A stretch of DNA of 64,000 nt from Erythrocercus mccallii (Eukaryota > Chordata > Aves > Passeriformes > Dicruridae): NCBI GenBank assembly GCA_013397435.1, contig VZRG01001943.1:66636-130635 (forward strand), read 5' to 3'. The notes beneath the pieces were generated by a model, which saw only the letters and a list, made by a program, of their open reading frames with translations, was not told where the DNA came from and did not search any database. The translations under genes and the position numbers were made by a program. Below are positions 39,221 to 52,578 of the stretch, piece by piece. Every line of letters begins with the position of its first letter. Within the stretch, counting starts at the first letter, position 1.

Positions 39221-41748
39221 TGTCACTTGCTGCTGCTGGTGTGTGTCAGTAAAGGCTGTCACTGATCTAGCTCTATATTAAATATGACTTGCTACAGGAG
39301 ACAAGGACAAATTATTCCAGAAAGAATGGCTGAAACATGCTCCTGGGCTTTTTATGGTTGCATGGTGTAATACAGCCCTCGGCAAATCCGGTGCCCCACC
39401 AGTATTTTTCCAGTTGGCAATTCTTATATAGAGTTGTTCCAGCTCTGAATAGAGGTGAACTAAGACTGGAAAGAGTGTATTGCACATATATCTCTAAACC
39501 TGAAAAGGTAATTCTCCTGAATGAATAATCTGATGTAGAAAAAGTATAATGTTTTTCTGTAATGTTCTAGGTGATGGTGAATGCAGTAGAACTGCTCTGT
39601 AGTAAATAATTTTTTGAGGCCCATTATAATTGACAGAAATTGGGAAAAAAACCCTCTTTCTAATTTTAGATTGCAAAATATGGAATTACATATTTATTCA
39701 ACACCTCCAAAACTGTGCTGCAGACAGATACATTTGTGGAAATGCAGACAAGTGCATAGTACAGGGGCCATGGTATATCTCTTCAATTAGCCAACAATTG
39801 TGCATGCCAATCTTCACAGCATTTTTGTGTCTGCTTTGCAAGAGCCAGAGGCAGGTATTGAGGAAGTGGAGAGCCTGTACTTTCTATTCATAAGGCTTTC
39901 TAAGGTTGAGTGCTTGGAAATCTTGTAAAGCCAAGGCTTGGAATCTCAGGTATGCCTTTTTGTGCCTCTGAAGATTTTGAAAATATGAGGTCCCAAGCTG
40001 TGCAAGCAGCTGGGTTTTTCTTAGATTCCCTCATTATGAATCAAATTTTATCTGTGTACTAATTAAAATTTGTGAACTGATTAATCAAATATACATGCTA
40101 CGAAAAATAAAAATAAAACCTTAAGGTGTAATTCTAGATACTTTAAAATACTTTTTAAGGCTCGTAGCAAGCAGCTGCTGAATCACTGTAGCAATGAAAA
40201 GATTAAAAATTGAACTGTCATTAAAATAAAATCAAGGTAATCAACATATTAAATCGTTGAATACCTTTCAATATACCTTTTAAGCCATGGAGTACCAATC
40301 TAGCAAACATGTATAAGTTTGTTTTATTCTCATTATTATCTGTGTGTCCATGCCATAATAGAACTGCTCCTTGTGGTAAAGTTAGACAGTCCTACAAGGG
40401 CTCATAGGAATCTGTAAGATCACTGTCTTAAATTTGAGCTGTTTTGCTCCATTTCAGTGACAGCTAAGTGGATAAATTGTAAGAACTTAGTTAATTTGCT
40501 TGACTGGTAAGCAAGAACCTAGATATTTCATAGATCTTTATTACTAATATTAACTATAAGTTTTGGGAGAGGTTGATAATCTAGAAGCACGGAGATTTGC
40601 ATCTGGTTGTGAGGCCTTAGGAAGGAAGCAGCAGTAGCCACAACTGTGCTAGAAATATGTTTAGAAATATTCATATGTATATTAACATTTCCTAAATTCC
40701 TGATACTGGGGTGTATCTATTGTATTAACAGGATAATGATCCTGAATCTGTGATCATGGGTTAACCCTGGCCCATTAGTAACTCTACCAATCATTTCAAT
40801 ACTGATTTGGTTTAAGCTGTGTGAGCTGACTTGTTGTTTCATGTGAGGTGATGCACTTGTTCTTGGTCAACAAATGGCATGGTATGGTTTGCACTTGATT
40901 GAAAAAGCAAGATTTTCTGATCCTTTACACAGTGTAGTACTTGTCATATAAAGTTTAAATTAATTGTATCCAGTAATTCTTAAATTTATTATCAAAACCT
41001 GATCACTCCCACATAGAAGAAAAAAGTAGAATATACCAAAACGAACTTGCTCCATGTATGGCTCCATTTATTCCACACAAGTGAAAAGTGCTCAGCAGTG
41101 AACAGAGCAGCAGATGACCAAAAGGAGGAACAAAATAACCAGGGTAGGGTTTTTAAGAATTAAAACCAAAATTCTCACAGATTACTACTAAGATTTCACA
41201 AGTGAATGTTGATTTAAAATATTTGTGCACTTATTCTTTCAGCCCCCTTTGAACTCATTATTAGTGCCTTTATGATAAAATCTCTTTTGAGAGCAATTTG
41301 TGGAGTTTCATGAATGTCAGTGATTAAGATCTTTGCCATTCCTGTGTTAATCTGAAAAATTTTACATCAGCAATACTTGAATAGAAGCAAAACAGGAAAT
41401 TAATAAAACCCCATGAAAATATTTTCAGGGTATGTTACTTAAGCTGTGAATCAGACAAGGAACTTGTCTAAACAGATTAATTTCAATGGTACATAGCCTG
41501 TACAAAGTCATAATGAGGTACACATACCTTACCCCAGCCAAAGTACTTTTGTTCTTTGAAAAGCTCTATTAGAGGTAAAAATCTGTAGAGACAAGTTGGT
41601 GAGCAGCCCCTGAGCCCCCAGGATACTGCAAACGCCAGTGAGTGCTGTTACCAAACTTTAGGTGTCACACATGGCCACAATGGCTGGAGAAAGGCGTAGC
41701 CTCTCCTCAAAACATCCCATCTGAAAGCAGAGAGTGCTTGCTTGCTGC

Positions 41749-41808
41749 CTTTTTTCTTTTTCTTTTTTTTCTTTTATTTTCCTTTCCTTTTCCTTTTTTT
41801 TTTTTTTT
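41749..41808. repeat. Polypyrimidine tract (T-rich with C)
   Basis: About 60 bp of T with scattered C and one A, ending in a T run of about 15. It could be the reverse complement of a retrocopy poly(A) tail on the minus strand or a simple low-complexity tract. It gives rise to spurious Phe-rich (plus) and Lys/Glu-rich (minus) frames. Confidence 0.85.
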
Positions 41809-43964
41809 AATGGAGATTTGGATGATTCAAACTCCAGACATTTGAGGAAAATAAAAATGTTTGAATGCCTTATGAATGAGTCACAATGCAATTTTAGATC
41901 CGTCTTTTGGCATGACAAAGCATCCATTGTAGAGAAAGGATTTCCTGATCTCAAAAATGCTACTGAATCATTGGCTTATAAAAGCAAACTTTTTTTTTGC
42001 AAAATCTCTGCCATTAAAAAATATATTTTTAAGCTTTCCTTTTGAGACACAGCTTGGGTTTTTTTTTTTGTCAAGGACTCTCAGTTGTATTTATTCTTCA
42101 TTTTCACTGTCGTAAATTCCTATTGTCAGACTACTTGGAGAGGAGAAAGAAGCAGCAACTAACTTTTCACAGGGGGCAGGCAGAAAGATTGAAGTTTGCT
42201 ACCTGGGCACCATTACTCTAACTTTCTTGAATTTCTGATTTAAAACAGCCTGTATTTCTATTCCATTAGTCTTATTTTTGTGGTAATCTTTGCTAGGTTT
42301 AAAAAAACCAAAAGAAATGTAGAATGCTTACCTATTAACAAATGAAATGAGAATGTAGTAAAAGGAAAAAGTAATAAAAGAAAACAATAATAAACAAGTA
42401 AATAATACATTTAATGAATATTTTAGAATAAATGGAAAAACATCAGAGATCTTGATTTCCCTTGTAAAACTGCCCAGAGGTTGCACAGTGTGTCATACAT
42501 AAATTTTGCACTCTATTTTTACAATTAGAACATATAGATATGCAGTGCATACATGCATTTTAATTTGAATATTCAGAAGTCCAGTATGTTCAAAACATTT
42601 GCACTGGGTAGTTTTAAAAATGTCATCCTTTTTGTCTGTTGTTCATTCTCAAGCTAGGATATAGGAAAAACAATAAAGTGATTCTACCATTCTGGGAAAC
42701 ACTCTAAATATTTTTGCTTATTTTTGCCAGTCCTCTCTTAGGATAGGTTTTCTGGTTTTTATTGATACATTTATGCTACTTAATTGTATTTTTTGCATTT
42801 TGCCTTTATGTATTTTACATCAAATAATGACTTGACTTACTGGTGACATAGGAAATCAGTCTTGTGGAGTCAAGACCTGGACTTCAGGGAAATCTGAGTT
42901 GTACGTGCATTCACAGTTGTCAACAGAAATTTGCTACCTCATTTCAAGAGCTGAGATGGCTGAACATTGCTTCTTGAGAAAGAAAATACTGAGCAGTCTG
43001 TGAACCTTAACAATTACAGAGGAATTGCTACCTATGTACGTGCTGTATCTAAGTGTTTCCTAGTTGGGACTAATTTCCAGATTCTAGACTATGGGAGAAA
43101 TAGTGATCCATGGATCATTGCATATTTTAGGTTCAGTGACTACTTCATACACTACCTTTTCAAATATGTAGGAGCAATCAAGTCAAGATTTGTTTATTTT
43201 TAGCTCGCACTTCCAGTTGTAAAAGTCACTCACACTTTTAGTTGTGCCACAAGCACAGAAATTTAATAAGGCAAATATTAAAGAAGGATAAGAATGTTTG
43301 TTCCTGACACAGATTCGGTATTACTTTCATCCATGGAAAGATTTCAAGTGTGATGCTAACTTTCTTTCCTACATCAAAGGAAGAATATTCAAGGCAAAGC
43401 TATGACATGTAAAGTTTTCTTTAAATGAAGGGAAACATGATATAAAAGCATTTCATATTTTCCTCCCCAAATAACTATAGTTCTGATTGTCTTAAGGGTA
43501 TAAAGGACCCATAGCAATTCTTGAGAAAAGGAATGTTGCTTTTATCCAGGCTCAGTAATAGTCTAAACTTAAAAGAACCTTGTATTTGCCTAATTTTGTC
43601 CCAACAGTACTGGTAAGCATGGACTGGCACATGGGTGCTGCTGGACAGACTGTTGGCACTGAGCATATCCCAGCCTCAGGAAGGTTTGCTTGAGGACCTG
43701 ATCCCAATCTGGATCTTCTTTCACTACAAAGCCATTATCTCATTCGTACATCAAGGTAAGGGGAAATAAACTGATGTCAGCAACAAATAATCCCAACCCC
43801 AGGAAGAGCAGGTATGAAGAATGCCAGGCATATGTTCTGGACCCTATGGAGAATCTCTGAACCATAAGAACTGCTTGTTCACCACTCTGCCTCCTCCCTT
43901 AGCAAGGAACTGAAGTTATCAAAAGGATATTGACAGAGCCAGTAAAGCATTCAGAAAGGCTGAC
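41809..43964. other. AT-rich non-coding stretch
   Basis: No gene or transposon is recognisable. Short homopolymer T runs occur near 41989 and 42059. It ends where the CR1 copy begins. Confidence 0.55.
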
Positions 43965-44238
43965 ATGGTTTCTACTCCCAAGTGACAAGTAACAGGACAA
44001 GAAGAAATGCACTCAAGTTGCACTAGGGCAAGTTTAGATTGAATACTGGGAAAAAAATTCTTCACCAAAAAGGTAGTAAGGCACTGGAAAAGGCTACCCG
44101 GGGAGAAGATGAGTAACCATCCCTGGAATTATTTAAATGTGACATCTAGGGACATGGTTTAGTGATGGACTGGGCAGTGCTGGGTTAAGGGTTGGACTCG
44201 ATTGTCTTAAAGATCTTTTCCAACCTTAACAATTCTAT
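43965..44238 (+). mobile_element. CR1 LINE, 5'-truncated 3' end (plus strand)
   Basis: The order of segments matches the conserved 3' end of avian CR1 elements. It runs from tctactcccaagtgacaagt, through ggacaagaagaaatgcactc and gtttagattgaatactggga, to ccatccctggaattatttaa, then gggacatggtttagtgatgg, ggttggactcgattgtctta, and finally cttttccaaccttaacaatt followed by tctatt. CR1 is a non-LTR retrotransposon; most copies are 5'-truncated like this one and lack the ORF2 reverse-transcriptase domain. Several substitutions and small indels and the short terminal repeat show it is an old, inactive copy. It is the clearest evidence that the genome is avian. Confidence 0.92.
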
Positions 44239-47200
44239 TAGTCTGTGTCCACCCTTAGCAGATGCTGGCAGCTGTGCCCCAGTGAGCAGATTTTCCATGT
44301 AGTCTATCACATATGGCAACCCTGTCACTGACCTGAGAAAGATCTGCTTAAAGCCCTCAGATTTTTCTGTGATTCTCATATTCTAGTATTTTATCCCACA
44401 CTTACCAGTAGAGAAGCTTGATCACAGACAATTTGTTTTAGCCATGTGTGGATGGATGGATTTTGGGGAAACAAGGCAGGCAACTAACGAAGATATGAGA
44501 GAAGTTTCCAGCTCTTGAGAGTGCAGCTAAGAGACTCTCCTTAGCTGTGGAGACACTGGTGTAAAATATGATGCAGCTGTAGGTTTTCTGCATTTCTGAG
44601 GTGAAATGCCAAGTTTGGAGATACCCTGTTTGAACAGCTTAACAAGCAGACAAGAAGGAGCCTGTGGGTTTGTGGCTGCTGCCCCACAGGGCACCACGGA
44701 GACCTCAGAGCTCAGGAACCTTTCTCTCTGCTGAGCAGCCCTGCACACTCCCCGAGCCTGCCCCAGCAGCATTTGGGTTAATGCCCGTTGTTCAGGTGTA
44801 ACATTAACCAATAACCTGTACAGAGTTTAGTGCCTGTGGAAGTCAGAACAACAGAATTAACTGCAGGGCAAATGCAAGGGACAGCTTGTGTTTCCTGGCA
44901 GTATTTATGTTGGCAATGCTTTTGGAAGCCAGCGTGTTTCAGCCAGTGTTTACCCTTCTACACATAAAAGACATAGACACTAGATTTGTTTTCAATGAAG
45001 AGGGAATATGATATTTCAAGCTCTGGTTTTTATAAACAGCATATTCCTTGTTTATTTTTTGTTCGCATTTGTTTTATCCATATCCCTTTACTGCATTTTT
45101 CCTGAACTTTTCTTTCCCATACTATTTTCCACTGCATACTTTCACTAAAGCTTCATTTACTTTGAAAATTTTCGTTTTCTCTTCTTACCTTGGTCATAGT
45201 ATTTTGCTGTTGTCAATCCTTATAATTTTTTCACCAAATAAGTTATATCTTTTGTTTACATAATGACTATCTGCCTCTAGTTTATTTTTAATCTAATTGT
45301 ACATAATTAGATAGCTATGGAGTTGAATAGAGGGATATTGGAAGTAAGAGTGAAGCACTACAAAGTGAAAATTAATGGGATTTTTTAATGCATTTTTTTC
45401 TTTTTCTTATTATTTCCTATTTACAGCTATTTGTTATCATAACCACAAAACTGTGGCTATCTTTTTAAGCTGGTTGATAAATCCTGAAGGAGCAGTAAAA
45501 AGATACTGGAGCTGTTGTCAGTTGGTATTTCAAATTCATAAATGCAGTGAAAACAATTCCTCCATTTTTAGCTTTTTTATCCTTTTGTTGATGAACAGAA
45601 GGCACATGAAATACACAGACCATTGAGAGTACTTGAAATACTTGGTTTTATGATGCTATGTTGACAAATCTGAAGCTGACATTTATGTTTTTCATTGGGG
45701 TCCAAGCTTCTTCCTTTCTAAACAGCAGTTTACCCTGATGTGTTCAGACTGGCTCCTGAGATAGCTCAGTGAGCACCTTCCACCCTTTAAAAGTACAGTT
45801 TCTCTCCTGTATCACATCTCTGAGCTGACCAGCATTTATTAGAGTATTTCCATGATAATAAAATAGAAATGCTCCTAATGAACATGAATGCTTGTAATTC
45901 CACAGTAATTATTACAAAATAATAGGCTTCTGGGCCTTCCAATTTTTCCTGTGATATGGGCTCTATTCTATATCACTTGGGGTTTCATTAATCAAGATAT
46001 TCAGTGTTGCATATAGAAGCCACTCAAAGACTTCTTTTTTTTTTCCATGGGAGAGAAAATATACTTTCAGTGTGTTGTCATTTGAAGAAGCAATTTTAAA
46101 TTATTTATAGCCAAGTTCTTCAGACTTACTAATAAATTTTATATAAGATGCTATGGAAAACAAACATACAGGAGACCTTGTTAAATCATGTCATCACCAT
46201 TTTTCTGTAAAATGGCTAAAACCCCAAAACAACATTAGGAAGGTATAAAATTCTGAATTTTGCAGGTGTCCTGTTCATCACTGATCTATGCCACAGGAGT
46301 AAGTTTTCAAGGGTGCCAAGTGGGCTTTCACCTTCCAGCCAGGGCTGTTGGGTACTGTGTCCCCATGAACCATTTACACTGTTCCTTGATCCAGCTTTTT
46401 TCTCCCATATTGGGTTGGTCCAAGGTGATGTTCATTGGTTTGGTTACTTTTCCTCACAAATATTTTCTTTCTCTTTACTGCTATTCACCAGTGTTATAGC
46501 AGAAAAAGACCTGGTGTTGTCTGAACATCCCTTGTTCTTCATATGTCAGAAAGTTTGTTAGCACTGGTGAGTCAGGGGAATGATTGTTTTAGTACTGGCA
46601 CAATCACTGCAGTTTACTTTGGAAATAAATTGCTGGGAAGAAAGCTGTAAGGGAAACTTTTGTTGATGCTGCACATAGGTCCTAAAGAACCTGACCTTGT
46701 ATTTCCTGCAAAACCTGACTCTTCCCTATGTTTTATATCACCGGTATAAAGTCAGCTTGCATTATATGGTGGGAAATTCCAAACTCAAGAAATCATACAT
46801 AAAAGGCAAATAAATTTGGGGGTTTGCTCTAGTCTCTGTTGAGGTCTGCACAATATTTCCCATGAAGCAGACACTTTATAGAATATTGAAGTGCACACTT
46901 TTTTCCAAGAGCTCTGTCAAACCACCACTGACCAAGGCACAAAAACTGCCTGGGAAGTCCTGGGGTCTGCACTGTCCACCCTGATAGGGAAACAAATCAT
47001 TGGAGAGAGAGAGGGGAAGGGTAGATGGAGCCACATGGAAGTTTTTAAAGCAAATTATTGAGCAATGTGGAGTGAGCTATAGTACTGATTAATGTCTCAA
47101 AATGAAATACTTCTAAGTATTGCATCTTTTTCTTGACCTTGAGGGAACACAGAATGGTCTTAAGTCTGATTTCCAAGCCTTTATTAATCAAGGGGAAAGA

Positions 47201-50200
47201 AACTGTGTTCCTTGGACTGTATCCTTTGGTGTGATGTACTTAGGCTAAATTATGCATCAAGTTTTCAATGAGTATTTTGACAGTCCAAACAGATACCTTA
47301 GTCATTCTGCATTAACTCAGTTTCTAGGGGAGTGGGAAAGTGCACTATCTATTCTTATGGTATTAGAAAATATGCCTGCACAGAGTTCACATGATACAAG
47401 AAGAATCATGAACTTCCTTTTCCAAGGCACGGTTTCAAAACACTGAATGGATTTGATGCGGAAAAATCACAGCAAGATTTGCAAAGATAGGTCCAGGTGG
47501 GTCACCTAAAACTTCACATTATTAAATCCACAATGTGGTGACTATTACTCCTCTGAATGTTTGTTTCCAGATTATATGGTGATCTTTAGCCAAATCCCTT
47601 TACTAAACTTGAGAAAAGGGATTTGTGAACTAATTCACACAGTCACCTGTAAGGATCACATCATGGCACAGAGCATGAGGTTCTGTGCTGCCCAGATATG
47701 TTGGCTCAGTCCCCAGGCTGTTGTAGAGGATCCATGACCATCTCTTCTCCATTTTACTGAGCGCAAAATGGAGAGATTTTACAACTGCATGAGTAGCATG
47801 GGGAATCTATCACCACAGTCAAGGGATATGACTGAGGTGGGATTTAACTGTACCCAGTAAGGGTGGGTTTGCCTTGGTCTTGTTTGTGTTTGGCCTTGTA
47901 ACAGTTCACAGGAAACACACTGGCACAGCTTTAAATAAACCTCCAAAGAGCTGTAAAGCTGCCTATTAATTAAAGATACTTATGCTTATGATCCCGGGCA
48001 GCCAATGTGGCTGCAATGCTGCTAACCTCAGGTTTGCTGTAGAATTGTAGTGTAAATGACATCATCTGGAGCACCATATCAGGTGTATCCTCACTGAAGT
48101 GAGAAAAACATTGCACTATAGAATGTGACTTTATGAATGCATAGTCTAAATATTCTGTCTTTTCACGGTGATGTGCTACTGAGGGAATCACTGACATGCT
48201 GCTTTACTCTAGAGATCTGTGCAAAGCCACAGCCATATGAAACAGACTCGACTTGTAATATTGAGCTAATATCAAAATGGCTCATGTTTACAAAAACCAA
48301 ACTTGTATTTCTTTTCTCTGCCTGAAATGAAAGCAAGAAACCTGTTGCATGCTTCAGCTCACAGTACTCTAGTTAAACTGTCATGGTGAAGCATATTTTC
48401 CAGATCTGAGAATATACAGGGAACTGTAAAACATACAAGAGGATGACTTTATATAACTGTGGTCTGTTTTCTCACAGAATATGGCTGTTCATCTTTATCA
48501 GCCCTGTTGCTAAAGACCTCATTTTCATTGGTTCAATTTGAAAAAGAAAAGCCCCTAACTCAAGAACTTGTTTTGATGACCCTTTACAAAACCCAGGTAA
48601 GAAAGACTGAGATTTAAATTATCCATGAGTTTTGACAGATCGGGCTGCACAATTCTATGTTTTATTTGACTTCTTTAGAAACCACGTTGCAGTTTGGAGC
48701 TTTGAACATGGTCAAGATTTTGCACTGTAATGGACTCACTAGTGTACAGAACCAGCTTTAGTAACGCATTTTCTATCCACCAATTAGAGCTTAATATTCT
48801 AAAATCCTATTGATATTAGTGAACTCTATGAAATATTTTGCCATCTTGGCATAATCAACAGCAAATCTAAGCCTGCCTTCATTAGTCATTACACATACAT
48901 CTCACACTCACAGTATTTCCCACAGGCTGCAGTCCAGCCTTCACCTGGTGCCTGGGGATGCAGCTCTTTGTGTGACATCCACTGAGGCTGGACCCCAATG
49001 GACAGATGTCTTAAGTTTTCATATAGTTATTTAGCAGATGAACCAACAAAAAACCAATTAATTAATGCCTTTTTCCTCAATTCTATTACAGCATTCTGTG
49101 CATGTCTAATAATAATAAACCATAAACAAGAACAGTGTTACCTTTTCAGTTATGGAGAAAAATGTGTATCTAAATATTGTATTCAGGAATAATACAGGAT
49201 TTTCCCAGTTTTCTTATGGTGACTGATCTGTATTTTTGCTCCTATAAGCTAAAGGCTGAACCCAGTGACACTGTGAATGGGAGAGACAAGACTCATCCCA
49301 GTTTCTTCACTGCCCCTTATCAGTGAAGGCACATTGACCCAAGCTGTGAAAATGGGAGACAGAGGAAAGAGATAAGTACAGTTTACTTAGTCTCCCTTCA
49401 CTGTCTTAAGAAAATGCATACAAGGTAAAGTGAAATCTAGGCACAGCTCCTGGAGACAGCTTTGCTAAATCATTTTTATCTTTCAATCACTAATTTTTCT
49501 ACAAAAGAAATTCAGCAGCACTATCATCCAGCTGAACTTTCATAAGAGCCAAAGAATTCATATATTTAGAACTGATCAAAACTAATATTAGTTCTGTAGC
49601 TGGATTCAGTGTTTTATTTTGTTTGAATTGGGCCCCAAACTGCCATCAAAAAATTAAACTTTCCAGAATATTTTATTTAAGTTTATCTGAATGTTTCCCC
49701 TTAAATAAGACCAGAATACTTGGGTTTGACTCAGTCATAAAGAAGGCTGAAATTAATATTTTGATAACACTATTAACACAGAAAAAGAGTTAAAAAAAAT
49801 TAATACGTCTCTGTGAAATGTTTCCTGTAATCTCCTCATCCTTGAGGACAACAGATCGTTTAACAATTTTGACTGCACCATACCATCACAACAGAAATAA
49901 AAATGTAAACTTCAAAAGAGTCACCCCCAAACTAAGTTCTTTTTAATAAAAGAAAGCCTACTGTATGAGGGACTTGATGTCTTTGACCTACCAATTTCTC
50001 TGGCGAACTAAACAAATTTCAGCCATCTGTTTTCAGTTATCTGGCACAAGTACGTATTTCTTGTAGCTTAATCTTTGATTAAGCTGAGAATGGAAATGAA
50101 TAATTTAATTGAATTGCATTTCTATTTGGAAGATTTATTCCCAGGATTAGAAGCTGTCTCCTCTCCCAGGTCACAAGAGCATATGAACCGTGTGTCCTTA

Positions 50201-52147
50201 AGTCTTCTCCTCTGTGGATGTTTGCCTGCATCATGAGGGATGTACATAATCTGAGACCACTGATGGAATTACATCAGAAGAAGGATCAGAGCAGGAAAAG
50301 CTTAGAGAGCAAAATGTACTCAGAGCTGCATGGGATACTCATAGATAACTTGCTTCCTTATAGTTCAATCTGGTTCTAGCCAAACATGATTAGTTTTCTT
50401 TTTTAAGCTCACTATATTTTTTGCTAAATTTAAGAAAAATAAATTCTCTTCTTTTTTTCCCTTGTTACCTTTCTAAAGCTGTTAGAAGAGTGCAGCATTG
50501 TCTCAGATAACCAAGTACACATGAGAAATTGTGGATAAGCCAAAATCCACTTACTAGAGGAAATTACTTGAGATTTCTCTAGAGATAACACTGAGAATTC
50601 AAAATATGGTTGGATTTACTCACTGTTGCTGCAAGGTAATTGAAAATGGTCTCTACACCTTTAGGCCTTACAGCTTTTTCTTCTTCATAGCACATGGTGG
50701 AAGAATTTATCTGGAAACTGCCCAGATCACTCAAAGACATGTCATTTCCTCAGTTTCTAGGGCAAGAACAGCAGAAAGTTGTTTTAATCTTTCCAAGTAA
50801 CACAGTTATACAACTTTAGATTTTATGAACCTGCATTAGTTCCAATTAAAAGTACTATTTAATTAAACATAGGAGAAGACTGATAACATTAATCAAGGGA
50901 ACATGAAAATAACTCATTTGTCTCAGCAATATTGAAATTCCTTCAGCAATAACTCAGATGAGCAGATGAAGAATGCCACCTACAGTTAAGGACAGGAATC
51001 TTGGTCTCTCCCAGAGTACCTGTTTTGATTTCTATACTGTGATCAAAACACAAAAGAACATTTAATAAATCACAGCAATACCAAGCAAGGTAATTAACTG
51101 CTGAAGCTGGGTGATACTGCTATAAACAAAACTAAAAGCTCTAGAAAGTGATTGTCCTGTAGGCATGGGCATTCAACTCATTTCTTTCTTCAAGACCATA
51201 TGCAACTTCTTCCATGAGCCTATATGATATTTTTAAAACACAGTAGTCAGTGTGCTGGCATCCAGGCTGTCTACATGGAAATTTACAGCAAGGATGGTGA
51301 GAAGTTGAAATACTGAGAGATTGCTTTACAGCCTTTTCTACCATTATGCTAAAATTCAGAGAGTTCAGAGGATTCTGATTTAAGCTGAATGCTCGATGCT
51401 AGAAATGGACGATTATCTTTTTTCCAGCCAAAAAGTTATTAGACTATGCAAAATGTCTCAATACAAAGCATTCACTATTTTGAGATACTCTGCAACACTG
51501 ACAATAGCTGAAGGCACAGTTTTGAGTGTCGATCAGATTGTTGCAATAAGCAATGCTAGAGCTAAAAGAAATCTAGAGTAAAGTTGTATTCATCTCTCTC
51601 GTCTGTTATGAAAAACTCCCAGTAGGACAGCAGCACCACTGGCTATTTCAACCTAATTGCCCCAGCACAGTGAATGTGAGTCAATTGTTCAGATACTGAC
51701 CTCTTGTCCTTCTGATACTGCCCAGCTCTAAGCCCTCTGTGACTCTGCTTTGCTTTCCAGGCAGAATGATGCATATGTTGCTTCAAAAAGGTGGGTCACA
51801 AAAAGAGTATCCAAGACTGTGCTCTGGGCAAATGAACGCAGTGTCTGAGGTTTTGGTCTGTGGGATGTTTTCCAACTTTTGACAACAAAACACTTCTGAG
51901 CAGAGTTTGCACAAACAGTCCCTTAAATTCTAAACCTGGCCAAGCTATGAATTCTTTGGGCATTATTAAGGTGATTAAACTTGTGTTATACACCAGCACC
52001 ACGTTGATGTTGTTTTTTAGAAACAGCTGAGAATAATGAAACTGCAGTTTTACTCTCTGTTTTGGCTATAACTTGGACTTTACTGTTGGTTTTCTAAAAC
52101 CCTTCAGCAAATTGTGTAGAGAACTGCACCTTTCCTGCCCCTCAGGC
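44239..52147. other. AT-rich non-coding stretch
   Basis: No gene is supported; frames are under 100 codons. Segments at about 45800-46030, 48640-48900 and 50020-50130 have the non-repetitive, TAAT-rich texture often seen in conserved non-coding elements, but that cannot be shown without alignment. No recognisable transposon was found beyond the CR1 just upstream. Confidence 0.5.
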
Positions 52148-52187
52148 TGAAGCTCAATACGCTGCCCTGAAGCTCAATATGCTGCCC
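52148..52187. repeat. Tandem duplication, 20-bp unit x2
   Basis: ctgaagctcaatacgctgcc is followed immediately by the same unit with one C-to-T change (a CpG to TpG transition). The single change suggests a fairly recent duplication. Confidence 0.9.
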
Positions 52188-52508
52188 TGCCATGATGGAC
52201 CCGTGTCCACCAAGGACCATCCGACTGTGGTTGAATGACAGGCTAAGGTCCACGGTCCTAGTCATGACTCAGACATCAACTCCTGGCCTTAACTGCAGTG
52301 ACCTTTCTCTTCCTTTCTCTAAGACAGAGAGATAAAGCCTGCTTTGGGAACACCATGAGATTTCAAGTTTATAAAAGCTTAAACAGAAGAACAAGGAAGT
52401 GCAGTGTTATGATTTAATAGACTTCCCCATAGCATATAAAAGACTTGGAAAGTAAATCTGTCCCAAATAATAAAAACAAGATATAATGCCAAAAGAATAA
52501 AAAAATGT

Positions 52509-52533
52509 AACAGTGACCTTTTTGGTCACTGTT
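52509..52533. repeat. Perfect inverted repeat, 10-bp stem and 5-nt loop
   Basis: AACAGTGACC at 52509-52518, a TTTTT loop, then GGTCACTGTT at 52524-52533. A further ggtcattga follows, as if part of the right arm was copied again. The element abuts a (GTTTTT)n microsatellite. Its size is below that of a pre-miRNA. Confidence 0.85.
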
Positions 52534-52546
52534 TTTTGGTCATTGA

Positions 52547-52578
52547 TTTTTTGTTTTTGTTTTTGTTTTTGTTTTTTG
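52547..52578. repeat. (GTTTTT)n microsatellite
   Basis: About five units of GTTTTT in tandem, ending in gttttttgtg. It lies directly downstream of the hairpin at 52509-52533. Confidence 0.85.

Larger units (their letters stand above)
33270..41748. other. AT-rich non-coding stretch
   Basis: No gene is supported. The longest frame, 173 codons plus at 38390-38911, is rich in Phe, Tyr, Cys and Ile with no recognisable domain, as AT-rich non-coding DNA tends to give. Small tandem repeats occur at 36178-36207 and 39180-39220. Region 33660-34140, with a CAATAAA at about 34134, might be another decayed retroelement, but I cannot place it in a family. Confidence 0.5.
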
